Under the pieces are notes generated by a model, which ran no database searches, was not told where the DNA came from, and worked only from the letters and a program-made list of their open reading frames with translations. A stretch of 64,000 nucleotides of DNA from Caenorhabditis remanei (Eukaryota; Nematoda; Chromadorea; Rhabditida; Rhabditidae): the NCBI RefSeq assembly GCF_010183535.1, contig NC_071331.1, positions 5,704,001 to 5,768,000 of the forward strand, written 5' to 3'. Below, piece after piece: positions 10,289-19,005 of this stretch. The translations under genes were made by a program, and so were the position numbers. Position 1 is the first letter of the stretch. Every line of letters starts with the position of its first letter.

Positions 10289-10616
10289 ATGTATCCACCA
10301 CCTTCCAAGATTACTGTCAGTCTGTGTGATCCAGAAATTTGGAGGCAAATTCACTCACTGGGTAATGAGATCCCAGTAAAACCCATTGGGAGGCAAGTTT
10401 TGATGATTGTCCTTGAATAATTCAAAAATTTACAGATTAATATTTCCGCTATTAAACTACAATGTCAGTGGACTTGATCCAGAAGGCGTATACACTATGG
10501 GTATAAAACTCCGTCGAGTCAATACAAAAGCTTTCGAGTTTAAAAAGAATAAAATTCCAAATAAATGGAGAGAAACTGGACAGTCTGTGGAACACTTTCC
10601 TTTGGAGAGTAATGAG
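10289..10616 (+). pseudogene. T-box transcription factor, 5' part, cut by Maverick
   Basis: Exon 1 is 10289-10392 (ATG after a TTTCAG acceptor) and exon 2 starts at 10436. The start of a T-box DNA-binding domain is clear: ITVSLCDPEIWRQIHSLGNE, then PLLNYNVSGLDPEGVY and NKWRETGQSVEHFP. Exon 2 is broken at 10616 by the Maverick and resumes at 26817. The intron 1 donor is GC rather than GT (GCAAGT), while the paralogue at 47594 has GTAAGT. With the insertion excluded, exon 2 is exactly as long (307 nt) as in the paralogue, so the gene was probably intact before insertion. A truncated product running into the element is possible but would lack most of the domain. Confidence 0.85.
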
Positions 10617-10652
10617 AGAGAATTGTGGGTGGTATCTGATCGATTCTTTGTA
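10617..10652 (+). repeat. Maverick left terminal inverted repeat
   Basis: The first 24 bp match the reverse complement of the right end exactly, starting AGAGAATTGTGGGTGG. Similarity continues with scattered mismatches to about 36-45 bp. This is short for a Polinton. Confidence 0.85.
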
Positions 10653-11390
10653 GTTTGTAGTCAGGGGGATACTCGACGCTTTGTACTCTGATATCTGGGG
10701 AAGACCACCCAAGAAGAAAATATGGGCCATCACAACTACGCGCGTAATTGATTATTTTGGTCGAAACAGCTGTTTTGTATGTATTTTATACAAATTTGCC
10801 ATTTTTGACCATTTTTGTTCATTTTTGCTTAAAATTTGAATATTCAAGTACTTTATAATTTAAAGTCTGATCTTACGATAGATAAAGTTGGAAGAGGTGG
10901 CCGAATTCTGATGGCCTAACTTTTGCAAATAGCCGGAGACTGTAATTCCAACGACTTGTTTGTTTTTTGTTTATTTTTGAATTAATTATCAATTAATTAT
11001 TGTTTTAACTAATTAGTTCTTTATCGCTAATTAGTATTTCATTAATTATTTCAGTAATTAGAAAAGTAAATTCCGGAAGTTTGACACGTGAACATTATCA
11101 TCTTGTCACGTGAACAGCTGGTAGACTCAATTCATTTTTGTTTTGATTGCGCTAATGCATTTTTGTTTTCTTTTCGGATGACGTCACATATGTGTCGCGC
11201 AAAGAATATGCTAACAAGAGTTCTATTCAACAACCATTTTATTTGGAAAAAGGAAATTCAAATCAAAGATATAAATGTGTGAGGGCTGTGATACAGGCAT
11301 GAATCTCTCGTCGAAAAAACCAAAAGTGTACAATTGTGAAGAATACTGTAGAAAATTAGCAAGTTTGACATATTTTTGAGAAATTAAGCA
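10653..11390. promoter_or_regulatory. Maverick left subterminal region
   Basis: No gene seen. It holds an AT-rich tract (10978-11062) dense in TAATTA/TAATTAG sequences, then two CACGTGAAC direct repeats near 11084 and 11106, the second followed by CAGCTG. It could hold promoter or replication signals. This is inferred from composition only. Confidence 0.4.
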
Positions 11391-11648
11391 TTATCCGGAC
11401 GCAACATGATATTTGGAATGAGCATCTTTGTAAATCTTGACAGTTCCAATAAGAGTCATTGTTTTGAAGGCATCTTCCAATAGCGGTAGCATGTTTGGAT
11501 GAGAGACATATTGAGGAAGAGGGGTGTAGATAGGAGTTTGGTTCATAACCGTAGGTTGAGGAGCCTGTTGATTGGGAATATCCGGTTCTGGAATTTGGGG
11601 TTCCAGGGAGCCGGGTGGAAGGGGCACTTCTTCTGGCTGGTCAAACAT
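11391..11648 (-). CDS. Maverick ORF, 85 aa, proline-rich N-terminus
   Basis: Starts with MFDQPEEVPLPPG at 11648, two bases after the protease stop, so translation is probably coupled or from a shared transcript. The first half is rich in Pro, Gln and Glu; the second half (PLLEDAFKTMTLIGTVKIYK) may be folded. I do not recognise the family. It occupies the left end of the gene array, next to the protease, a place often taken by virion-associated proteins. Confidence 0.55.
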   Translation of the reverse strand: MFDQPEEVPLPPGSLEPQIPEPDIPNQQAPQPTVMNQTPIYTPLPQYVSHPNMLPLLEDAFKTMTLIGTVKIYKDAHSKYHVASG

Positions 11649-11649
11649 G

Positions 11650-12165
11650 TTAAAATGACAGCGGAGAAAATTTTTGAGAATGGAAGGGCTTGAATATTTT
11701 GCTTTCACAGGATTTTAGGTGGTTTTTGACCCACTTTACCACAAATTCATCATTTTTGGCCAAATTTCTGGAAAATGGACTTCTGATTCCCTTGTTGCCA
11801 TGTTTTCTTGTTTTTCTAAGTAGAAAATAAATACAATGATAGCCGCACACATTGGAGAGAAGGCCTTGAATTGGGAACTGAATCACTTTCGTCCATTTGA
11901 CACAATTTTTCGTAAAAAAGTCCAAAAACTCGGTTTGAGGGTCACAACCACTACTATCGAAGAAATATCCATAATTACGATCGTCAATCTACAAAGCAAC
12001 CCAATGTTCACCTTCTTCGGTACTTGGTGCTGTATTCCAAATAAACGAACAAGGTCTCCTTGAAATGATGGGATGGTGGTCACTCGGAAAAACACCACCA
12101 AAACTTTCTCTAGTTTGTCGGCATGTGCTTAGAAATTTCTCTAGTTGGATAGTGGAAAGAGACAT
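11650..12165 (-). pseudogene. adenain-like cysteine protease with one in-frame amber
   Basis: A 172-codon frame starts at 12165 and matches the adenovirus-type (C5) maturation protease carried by Polintons. The His sits in GEHWVAL, an acidic residue in YFFDSSG, Gln in PIQGLL, and Cys in SNVCGYHC. The catalytic order His, Asp, Gln, Cys is therefore complete. A single TAG occurs at codon 59 (11991-11989), directly after the His motif; everything else is open and well conserved. The copy is either freshly inactivated or depends on readthrough. In the family this enzyme processes capsid proteins. Confidence 0.85.
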
Positions 12166-12195
12166 TTTGTGACAACAGTTTATTGAAAGAAAAAG

Positions 12196-12819
12196 TTAGA
12201 AAAGACAGATACGGATCCAAATTGCTTCAACCGGATACAAACGACCTACTGAATCACGCAAAAGTGGAGAATTGGGTTGATTTAGAGATATTTCGTATTT
12301 TTCTTCAAAATAGCGTTGAACACACACAAATCGTCTTTTAGCCGGTGGTTTAGGAATGATCATATTCACAAAATAATGATTTCTTGGGGTAGCGTCTCTG
12401 AAAATACTACTTTTATAGAATATTGTGCAATTTTCAACTTACAGACTAAGTTCCGACGTAAGATCGACAGACAGGCCATTACAACCATTCCACATTTTAA
12501 GAATATTCAAGTCGAGGAGGTGATAATTCATGGTACGTGTTTGATTGGGAGTAGAAAATGCAAGACGTCCAAACTTTTCCATTAGATGATTTGCCAAGTT
12601 CACATCGACACACTGAAAATTTGCAAAAGTTGTATATTTTCCGCCCAAAAACAACATAACAACATCACCCCCTTATTGAAAGCATGCCAAAGGGTCACAA
12701 CAAGTGACCTGGAGGCAAAGCGTATTCAATATGCTTATACTTAAAATTGCACTTACCCCAACAGCTGGTGGCACATAGTCGGTGGGAATAACAATTGGAC
12801 GATTTGTTCCCGGAAGCAT
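12196..12819 (-). CDS. Maverick unknown protein, 144 aa, three exons
   Basis: Exons 12819-12757, 12612-12443 and 12397-12196 close in frame to 144 aa. The protein starts MLPGTNRPIVIPTDYVPP and includes NLANHLMEKFGRLAF. I recognise no domain. It lies between the protease and the major capsid gene on the same strand. Intron 1 (139 nt) is longer than most in the element and contains one of two copies of an inverted-repeat motif that recurs at 18693. It could be a small virion component by position, but that is only inference. Confidence 0.55.
12692..12714. promoter_or_regulatory. inverted-repeat motif, copy 1
   Basis: A 23-bp sequence containing GGTCAC-AACAA-GTGACC. It is identical to 18693-18715, and both are followed by further loose similarity. 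The half-sites resemble nuclear-receptor half-sites (GGTCA). Located inside intron 1 of the 144-aa gene. Confidence 0.5.
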
Positions 12820-12858
12820 GATACGACCACCCACCGTGTCACAACAAACGAAATGAAC

Positions 12859-14115
12859 TTAACGAGGACCAGTCACGACCACATTTCTGAACCCATCGAC
12901 TTCATAAGATGCATCAAATTGTGACAAAACTATCGCATTTAGGCCACCTTTGGGTGTTTTTTGCGAAAAACGCATTTTCAGCTGTGTACTTCCACTTTTT
13001 TGAAGTTCCCAAGCATTTGAAGTATCAATTGGAGAAATGTTAAAAACAAAGAAAGTATAGCCTGTTCGGAACATTTTGTAGGAAATCTTGGGACACGACT
13101 TGTTTGAAACACAACCAAGTTCTTCGTACATTCGGGTGAACGCTTCGGCATAGTTTTTGTTCGAAAAGTCACAGTTGATAGGTTGAGGAGGGTACATAAC
13201 ACCTCCCGCGTCAAGTTGAATTTCCGAAACATGGTAGTGGTCAAAATTGAGAGAATCTTTTGTGACAGAATTTTCCGGGTTGAGCAAGCCAATGATAACG
13301 CGTCTTGGAATTATATCGTGATAAATGGTGTTGAATGGCAAATCTAGACGCCCTTCAGGAATTGAAATAATTTTGACTTTGGAAATAGTGAAAGGGTACA
13401 AGGCGGGTGTTGTTCTAAGACGATTTTCCAAAGCTATGGCAGCTGATGAAACTACATCGATAGCCCGCATGTGAAGTTTCAAGTCAGAAATTTCCAATTG
13501 GGCTTTAGTGGCCTTTGCAGCTTCAAGACAAAATTCGTCAGAGTTCCGATAGAATGTCAATGTAATATTCACATGAGGAACCAATAGTTTTTCTGTTTGG
13601 AATACTTCCAAAAGTACAGGAGCGCACACATCCAGTTCTTTTGTAGAAGTGAGAATTCGCCCATCTTGAGATCCGTCAGGATCACACCAGCCAGCAGCGG
13701 TCAACAATCCTCCTTTTGTGTCCCCATTTTCTCCGAATAGTGTATGTATATAACTCTTATAGTCATAGTTATTTGAATCATATACTATCACATTGTTGAA
13801 AAACAGTTTCACTTGGTTGAAGAAGGTTGCACCAATAAAATTTGTGTGGGAAATAACGTTTGCGTCCGCACCATTTGTAGTGGCTTCAACATTTTTCAGA
13901 GAAAGTTTGAAACTCACATAAGTCTTGTTGAGTTGGAAGAAGTGAGCACTGTCATGAACATTAAAAGTATAGGAAGTTCCGGAATCAACTGGATTTGTCG
14001 GGGTATAAGTCATCCATTGTCCTTTGTTGAATGCGACCTGACTAGGTGGGGTATCAAAAATACAAAGATTTGAAGGAGCACTCGGTGCGCTTTTGTTACT
14101 CATCAATTTGGCCAT
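12859..14115 (-). CDS. Polinton major capsid protein (double jelly-roll type)
   Basis: 418 aa, single exon, starting MAKLMSNKSAPS. The sequence has the look of nematode Polinton major capsid proteins: an N-terminal segment SFKLSLKN, asparagine-rich turns, ASYEVDGFRNV near the C-terminus, and β-rich composition throughout. Major capsid proteins of this group form pseudo-hexameric double jelly-roll capsomers. At 418 aa it is somewhat shorter than the 500-650 aa often seen. Its start overlaps the end of the upstream basic virion gene by 13 bp. Placement next to penton and basic protein genes is typical. Confidence 0.75.
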   Translation of the reverse strand: MAKLMSNKSAPSAPSNLCIFDTPPSQVAFNKGQWMTYTPTNPVDSGTSYTFNVHDSAHFFQLNKTYVSFKLSLKNVEATTNGADANVISHTNFIGATFFNQVKLFFNNVIVYDSNNYDYKSYIHTLFGENGDTKGGLLTAAGWCDPDGSQDGRILTSTKELDVCAPVLLEVFQTEKLLVPHVNITLTFYRNSDEFCLEAAKATKAQLEISDLKLHMRAIDVVSSAAIALENRLRTTPALYPFTISKVKIISIPEGRLDLPFNTIYHDIIPRRVIIGLLNPENSVTKDSLNFDHYHVSEIQLDAGGVMYPPQPINCDFSNKNYAEAFTRMYEELGCVSNKSCPKISYKMFRTGYTFFVFNISPIDTSNAWELQKSGSTQLKMRFSQKTPKGGLNAIVLSQFDASYEVDGFRNVVVTGPR

Positions 14116-14624
14116 TTTCCAAAAATATCAGTTTTCCTCGAAGATGATTTTGGCAGAGATCGTTTTTTGGTGTTTGTTCGTTTTCTTGCCACTTTCGAAG
14201 ATTTTCGCTTTCTTCCTCCCTTTTTCACTTTTCGCGTCTTTTTGATACTTTTGCGGGTATGACGAATATTTTTTCTCTTTATACGTCCACCAGACTGTTC
14301 CAACTTGTTGATTGCACGATTGACAAGAGAATTATAAGAATCAGAAGCGTTTTTAGACAAAGACTGTTTGAAAGAATCACCAGCCACTACGTCGTTTGCA
14401 ACACGAAGTGATGAATCCATAACTTCACGACCCATGGAGACTCCTATTCGTTTTAGCAAGGGAACAGCGGAAATGAAGAGTTTTCCGAGTAATTGAGAGA
14501 AAGGGCCGTTTCCACGTTGGTAAAGACTTCCGGCACGAAATCTACCAGAACCGGTCTGATCGAGGTCATTTTCAAAGAAATGGACCCAATCAACAGAATT
14601 GTCAGGATCAAAGTAAATAAGCAT
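14103..14624 (-). CDS. basic virion/core-like protein, 173 aa
   Basis: The N-terminal half has GRFRAGSLYQRGNGPFSQLL followed by an amphipathic stretch and a VANDVVAGDS segment. The C-terminal 70 residues are very rich in Lys and Arg. This architecture is seen in Polinton proteins compared with adenovirus pVI/core proteins: a glycine-rich membrane-active N-terminus plus a DNA-binding basic tail. It lies between penton and major capsid, overlapping the latter. The role is inferred from composition and position. Confidence 0.65.
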   Translation of the reverse strand: MLIYFDPDNSVDWVHFFENDLDQTGSGRFRAGSLYQRGNGPFSQLLGKLFISAVPLLKRIGVSMGREVMDSSLRVANDVVAGDSFKQSLSKNASDSYNSLVNRAINKLEQSGGRIKRKNIRHTRKSIKKTRKVKKGGRKRKSSKVARKRTNTKKRSLPKSSSRKTDIFGKWPN

Positions 14625-14669
14625 TTGTAAACTCGAGAATTGCAGAAATTATACGGTCTCACGTTTGTT

Positions 14670-15443
14670 TCAACCATCAAAAGATGAACTGATAGGACGA
14701 AAGTGAAGAACGATCACAATCTTCCCAGAGTTAAATGGAATGAAATGATTACGATCGTTTTTGATTTGAATGCCAATCTGGTTCATCTCTTTGCAACGTA
14801 CAGGCACATATAGTGGGGTTATGAACGATTGTTCAACATTTCCCACGTTTTGCGAACTTATGCTGATAATCTTCAAAAGTGGTACTTTCATGTGACTAAC
14901 AGTCTGGGGCTCCACTAATCCTTCAGAATAGATATACATCAAGTCGGAACCAGAAAACATTGAATATTGTCCATGTTTAGGGAATTTGTCACAAATTTTA
15001 TCAATTCCCAGGAAATAACTGAGACGATCCGAAAACTCCACTTTTGAGACCTTTTCCGTTTTTTCACACGTCACTCTCTTGAATGTTTGATCATAGGTAA
15101 ATAGAAAGGTATCAGATTTTGAGGCATTTGTTAGAGTTTTCAAAGATTTGTTCAGTGTTTGATTCAAAATATCGATAAGTTCGTAAGGTGATGTAAAAGA
15201 ACAATTTGGAACTTTGCACTTGACAACCTTCTTTTCGTACCAAACCAAGAACTCATTTTCGTAATTTCCATTTGATTCCAAGTTTTTTGATATCAAATCA
15301 TGTGATGTCGGATAAATTATGGAAGTCAAAGCAACTTCATAAGGTTTGTTGAAATTGATAGAAGATGGAAGACTTGTCTTGAAATTGGAAATTGTAGACT
15401 CGATTTGAGCATTACTGACCAAAGTGATATAAAAGTCAGTCAT
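14670..15443 (-). CDS. Polinton penton/minor capsid protein
   Basis: 257 aa starting MTDFYITLVSNAQIE. The opening, with FYITL.SN, then FKTSLPSSINFNKPYEVALT and a nearby IIYP, matches the conserved N-terminus of Polinton single jelly-roll penton proteins (Y-V-T-L-P-S-N ... L.L.G.WEVGL..I.YP). It would cap the five-fold vertices of the capsid. The start codon overlaps the stop of the upstream small membrane ORF by 4 bp (ATGA), a virus-like packing. Confidence 0.78.
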   Translation of the reverse strand: MTDFYITLVSNAQIESTISNFKTSLPSSINFNKPYEVALTSIIYPTSHDLISKNLESNGNYENEFLVWYEKKVVKCKVPNCSFTSPYELIDILNQTLNKSLKTLTNASKSDTFLFTYDQTFKRVTCEKTEKVSKVEFSDRLSYFLGIDKICDKFPKHGQYSMFSGSDLMYIYSEGLVEPQTVSHMKVPLLKIISISSQNVGNVEQSFITPLYVPVRCKEMNQIGIQIKNDRNHFIPFNSGKIVIVLHFRPISSSFDG

Positions 15444-15646
15444 TCTTTGATTTTTGGGTTAGGTAGCAAATATCCGATACAAGAACCAAGAATAATTAGC
15501 CACTGTTGGTGTTGGGGGTAGTCAAGAGTACAAATTTTATATAAAGCAACAAGAGTGACAATGTAAATTATTAACACTTGTGACACAAATACAAGCAATG
15601 CTTTGGAACAATGAGTGTTTCCACAAGACCACTTCGGCCCGTCCAT
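15440..15646 (-). CDS. small membrane protein, 68 aa
   Basis: Starting at the first ATG (MDGPKWSCGNTHCS) the protein has one clear hydrophobic segment (LLVFVSQVLIIYIVTLVAL) and a second weaker one near the C-terminus. The same frame stays open upstream to 15712 and encodes another strongly hydrophobic stretch, but begins with TTG, so a non-ATG start or an unseen exon could add about 22 residues. Overlaps the penton start by 4 bp. Function unknown. Confidence 0.55.
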   Translation of the reverse strand: MDGPKWSCGNTHCSKALLVFVSQVLIIYIVTLVALYKICTLDYPQHQQWLIILGSCIGYLLPNPKIKE

Positions 15647-15729
15647 AAATGAAAAATGAACGAGTAGGGAAAAGAAAAAGGCAAAAAACAGAAAAAATTC
15701 CAAATTCTTCAATATTTTTCAAAATATCA

Positions 15730-16723
15730 CTAAACATCTGGTTTTCTGTACAAAACCATCTCTTCTTCATACCATATACCATCTACTTCGTTTTCCTCCA
15801 CATCTGCCAAAATGTAAACAGGAATGTCGTATTCGATAATTTTGACAACTTTGAACACTTCACTAGTCCATTTTGCCCTTGTACCTTTCGCAAAGGGAGA
15901 ATTTTCCAAAAGTACTCTGACGGGATCACCAACTTTATACTTTGGAGAACGAGATTGAACAGTACCGTATAGACGATTCCAAATCTTTTGTGAATTATTG
16001 CTTGTGACTTTATTGGGACTTGTTCCAATTGAGTCCATATACGTATCGTTCAAACCTTCAACAATATCACTTAATACTCTTGTCCACTCAAAGCTATCTG
16101 TAGCCGTAAACCACTTTTCCAACTTGTTCTTTATTCTCATAATTGCATTTTCAGCATAACATGCCTTCACATTTGTATTTTTCGGGTTCATGTGGCAAAT
16201 TCCTAGTGATCGAACAAATTTTTGAAATGTTTTCCCCATAAATTCGGTACCTGAAATAAAAATAGCAAATTTCAATAGTTTTCAAAATACTCTTACCTTT
16301 ATCAGTATATAAACGTGCGGGAATTCTCCAACTGGAATGCAAAATGTCTTCATAAGCCGTAGTGACAGTTGAACATTCTTTGTTCTTTAGAGGTCGCGCA
16401 AATACATACCGACTAAAAACATCAACAACCACCAGTATGTAACAAAATCCCTTGTTATATCTTTTGAGAGTGGGTAACATTGCGAGATCGGCCATATGGT
16501 GACTGTCAGGTCCTGTGGCCACCCAAGGATTGTGTTGAATATGTCTCGCTTTTGGAAAGTGTCGAGTGTAAGCATTGTTTGTATGAAGATAGGCAACAAC
16601 TTCTTTTCGAGTAATTCGACGATCAACTTTTCTGGCAGCTGCGAGTAAATTTGAAACACCACGGAAACCTTTTTTCGGATCATTATATAACTTCTCCAAT
16701 AATTTTGTATTTAGTGTCTCCAT
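15730..16723 (-). CDS. retrovirus-like integrase of the Maverick
   Basis: Two exons, 16723-16297 and 16250-15730, close in frame to 315 aa with a 46-nt intron. The rve core carries the expected triad: Asp79 in HHMADLAML, Asp141 in LYTDKG and Glu176 in CYAENAIMR. A helix with RIKNKLEKW follows, then a C-terminal SH3/chromo-like part (KYKVGDPVRV ... WTSEVFKVVKI). The intron sits just after the second Asp. It should insert the element and create the 6-bp target duplication. Upstream, the start overlaps the 239-aa gene by 13 bp. Confidence 0.92.
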
Positions 16724-17430
16724 GCTTTAACAGAAAAACTTCTTACACTGGAACGGGTTGGGTACTTGCGTCGCGGATTGAGAATGAATTTCTCAGGAAA
16801 TCCTGATTGTTTGAGGGCTTGAGTTAAAAGAGGAAAGTTGGGACAAGCACCGGGAAGAGGAGTAATGTTCGAAAAATCATTCAGAATACGGTTTAGAGTG
16901 AAAGTTGGAATTTTTGTGTCATTCACATATAAAACCGATGAAGTGTCCTGAAATCGAAAAATTTGTGGATTTGTTTCCAAATGTTCTAGTAATTCCGCTT
17001 TTGCCTCGGATCCACTAATTGGTTTTGGAGATCTTGGTGTTCTTGAACCTGTTGACGTTCTTATAGTTATAGGTATTTTTGGAGTTATCGGTGTGGCTGG
17101 AAGAAATACATCATTTAGCATTTCTTCCTCCTTTTCTTCTTCAACACCTGCTGTCTCAACACTTGGCAAATTTTGCGGAAAAGAGGGGGTTTCTTCACTT
17201 TGAGGTAACATAGGTGTATGTTTGGTCTTTTTTCGATCATCTTCTTCAATTTCGTTATTATTCAACCTTTTGTTCACAATATTGGTCAAATGACTTTTAA
17301 TGTGTGCAAGTTTGACATCACTTTCCATGGGAGTATTGAGTAAATTGCCAATAGGATCAACTTCTTTCCGATTTGCGATTAAATCTGCATGTTCTTCGAT
17401 CGAAAGCAAGACATATTTACCGTAGGACAT
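16711..17430 (-). CDS. conserved Polinton protein, 239 aa
   Basis: Begins MSYGKYVLLSIEEHADLI, which resembles the (K)xVLVPxxxxxxL start of an uncharacterised Polinton family. The middle is acidic, Pro- and Thr-rich and probably disordered. The C-terminal part, from about residue 140, looks folded and has GSPRSPK-like serine/proline turns before it. It overlaps the integrase start by 13 bp and the 119-aa gene by 14 bp. No enzymatic motif is visible. Confidence 0.6.
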   Translation of the reverse strand: MSYGKYVLLSIEEHADLIANRKEVDPIGNLLNTPMESDVKLAHIKSHLTNIVNKRLNNNEIEEDDRKKTKHTPMLPQSEETPSFPQNLPSVETAGVEEEKEEEMLNDVFLPATPITPKIPITIRTSTGSRTPRSPKPISGSEAKAELLEHLETNPQIFRFQDTSSVLYVNDTKIPTFTLNRILNDFSNITPLPGACPNFPLLTQALKQSGFPEKFILNPRRKYPTRSSVRSFSVKAWRH

Positions 17431-17776
17431 GTTCGAGAATACTAGATGCAGCAGAAATCAAAACGGGTAATAGAATAGTGAGGGGACTACCACCAGATTG
17501 AATGAGAAATTCACGAGTTTCGTCAATGTCCCGGATATTGGACAAATGTCTCAAAGATTCAGAGTAAGGTTTCAACTTTTGGACTGAACGAGGGGAAATC
17601 TTGATTGTACCGTTTATTATGTTGAAAACGAGTTCCACAAGACAAATCAGCACATTATCCGGAATATCTTTCAATTCCGAGATTCTATCACTTTCTGACA
17701 AATTTGAAGACAAAGCGAGAATTTTGTGAAAAGTGTCCAAATCCCATTGGGAACAGTTATTTTGGGATGAAGACAT
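17417..17776 (-). CDS. conserved small Polinton protein, 119 aa
   Basis: The protein has a helical middle, KDIPDNVLICLVELVFNIIN, followed by a basic segment with SVQKLKPYSESLRHLSN. It ends with a glycine pair and a hydrophobic tail (QSGGSPLTILLPVLISAASS). This pattern (PD-x-hydrophobic helix, KxxLxxYxxxLRxLAxK, QxGGFLxxLLxPVLS) is widespread in Polintons and related viruses, where it is usually found beside the ATPase and treated as a small virion protein. Overlaps both neighbours (14 and 20 bp). Confidence 0.68.
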   Translation of the reverse strand: MSSSQNNCSQWDLDTFHKILALSSNLSESDRISELKDIPDNVLICLVELVFNIINGTIKISPRSVQKLKPYSESLRHLSNIRDIDETREFLIQSGGSPLTILLPVLISAASSILEHVLR

Positions 17777-18386
17777 GTGTTATTCTGCCAGGAAGAATAT
17801 TGTCACGATATCGAATCTCGTCTGGACAATTTTTGTGAAGATCGATAAGTAAATACGTGTAAGGTTGACTTGTAGCGTCGTTATAAATGGCCAAGAAAGT
17901 GTTACAAGCACCAGGCATAAGTTGAGATCCTAAACACCGCACACTTGACTTGTCCGCGTTGTTTTTGAACAAAATGATATAACTTGCCTGAAGACGAAGG
18001 TTTCTGATAACTTTTGAGTAAAAAATAGTGTGAAGTAAGAAAATAACAGTCATATCGTAGTGGTGGGCCAAAACCGAAACAAGTCGTTCCATTCCAGAGT
18101 TTTGATCTATTTTGGTCATTAAATCGTCTATAACCACCAATACTTGATCTTTTTTGTATTTCTTCAATTCTTCCAAGTTCGGCAATCCTTCCCGTAACAT
18201 GATATCAGGTCGATTCTTCATCGAGTCGGGTACGCTTTCAAAAGTATCGTAATACCAAAAGCAAATTTTGCTGTCCACATCAAAAATAGTGTTCCGCTTC
18301 TCCACAATTTGACGAGCCAAAGTGCTTTTTCCTTGGCCACTGGGACCGACAATCAGAATAGTACTCTGCCAAGACAGTTTAACCAT
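17757..18386 (-). CDS. FtsK/HerA-type genome-packaging ATPase
   Basis: 209 aa. Walker A is GPSGQGKST (residues 14-22) and Walker B VLVVIDDLM ends with Asp87-Asp88. The family is the packaging ATPase of Polintons, adintoviruses and virophages, which pumps DNA into the capsid. Length is normal for the family. It is the first gene of the left minus-strand block, so the transcript probably starts in 18387-18700, and its 3' end overlaps the next gene by 20 bp. Confidence 0.9.
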   Translation of the reverse strand: MVKLSWQSTILIVGPSGQGKSTLARQIVEKRNTIFDVDSKICFWYYDTFESVPDSMKNRPDIMLREGLPNLEELKKYKKDQVLVVIDDLMTKIDQNSGMERLVSVLAHHYDMTVIFLLHTIFYSKVIRNLRLQASYIILFKNNADKSSVRCLGSQLMPGACNTFLAIYNDATSQPYTYLLIDLHKNCPDEIRYRDNILPGRITHVFIPK

Positions 18387-19005
18387 GTTGAATGAATTAT
18401 TTTTGCGTCTTTATCACCATTTCCAAGTTTCGAATATAACAAGAAAATGGCCCATCTTTGTATTTTTTATCGAAATTGTCATTTTTGTCAAGAAATTATA
18501 TTTTTCGTCAAGAAATTATACTTTTTGTCAAGAGATTATACTTTCCGTAACATTTTCGAAGTTACGGACAACTTTTCTCTAGTTGGCAAGATTCCAACAT
18601 GATGTCATCGGCGACACGAGAGAGAGAAATGTTTTGTTTGTCCTCCCCTCTTTCCCATATAACAACATAACCACCAAGAAAAGCAAGTCGGAGGGTCACA
18701 ACAAGTGACCTGGAGATGAAGCGAAAGCCAAAGGCTCAACCTTCCCTTCACCACTCCTCACCGGAGCGGCTCATTGGTCAGGTTCTGAAAAGGAGTTTGT
18801 GTTGTGAGAGATTCCATTCCAAAGTCTTGGGAATTTCCATGCAATGTGAATGTTGAAATAACCTCTAAAAGTTGGCACGATGCCAACTCCTACCGGAACT
18901 TTTGGTGTGCTCTGTGATGACTCATCCCATTTGTCCTTGACAAACAGACGTTTGGGTGGTATAAATAGCGCCACATTGCAGAGTTTCCCTCATTCTTAAT
19001 CATTT
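18387..19005. promoter_or_regulatory. Maverick internal non-coding region
   Basis: No gene. At 18478-18552 there are about three tandem units of 21 bp built on GTCAAGAAATTATA. The 23-bp GGTCAC...GTGACC motif lies at 18693-18715, and a 54-bp sequence starting at 18741 is repeated at 19876. It probably contains the promoter of the minus-strand virion genes. Confidence 0.5.
18693..18715. promoter_or_regulatory. inverted-repeat motif, copy 2
   Basis: Identical 23 bp to 12692-12714, upstream of the ATPase-led gene block. Both copies lie upstream of, or within the first intron of, minus-strand virion genes. Confidence 0.5.
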
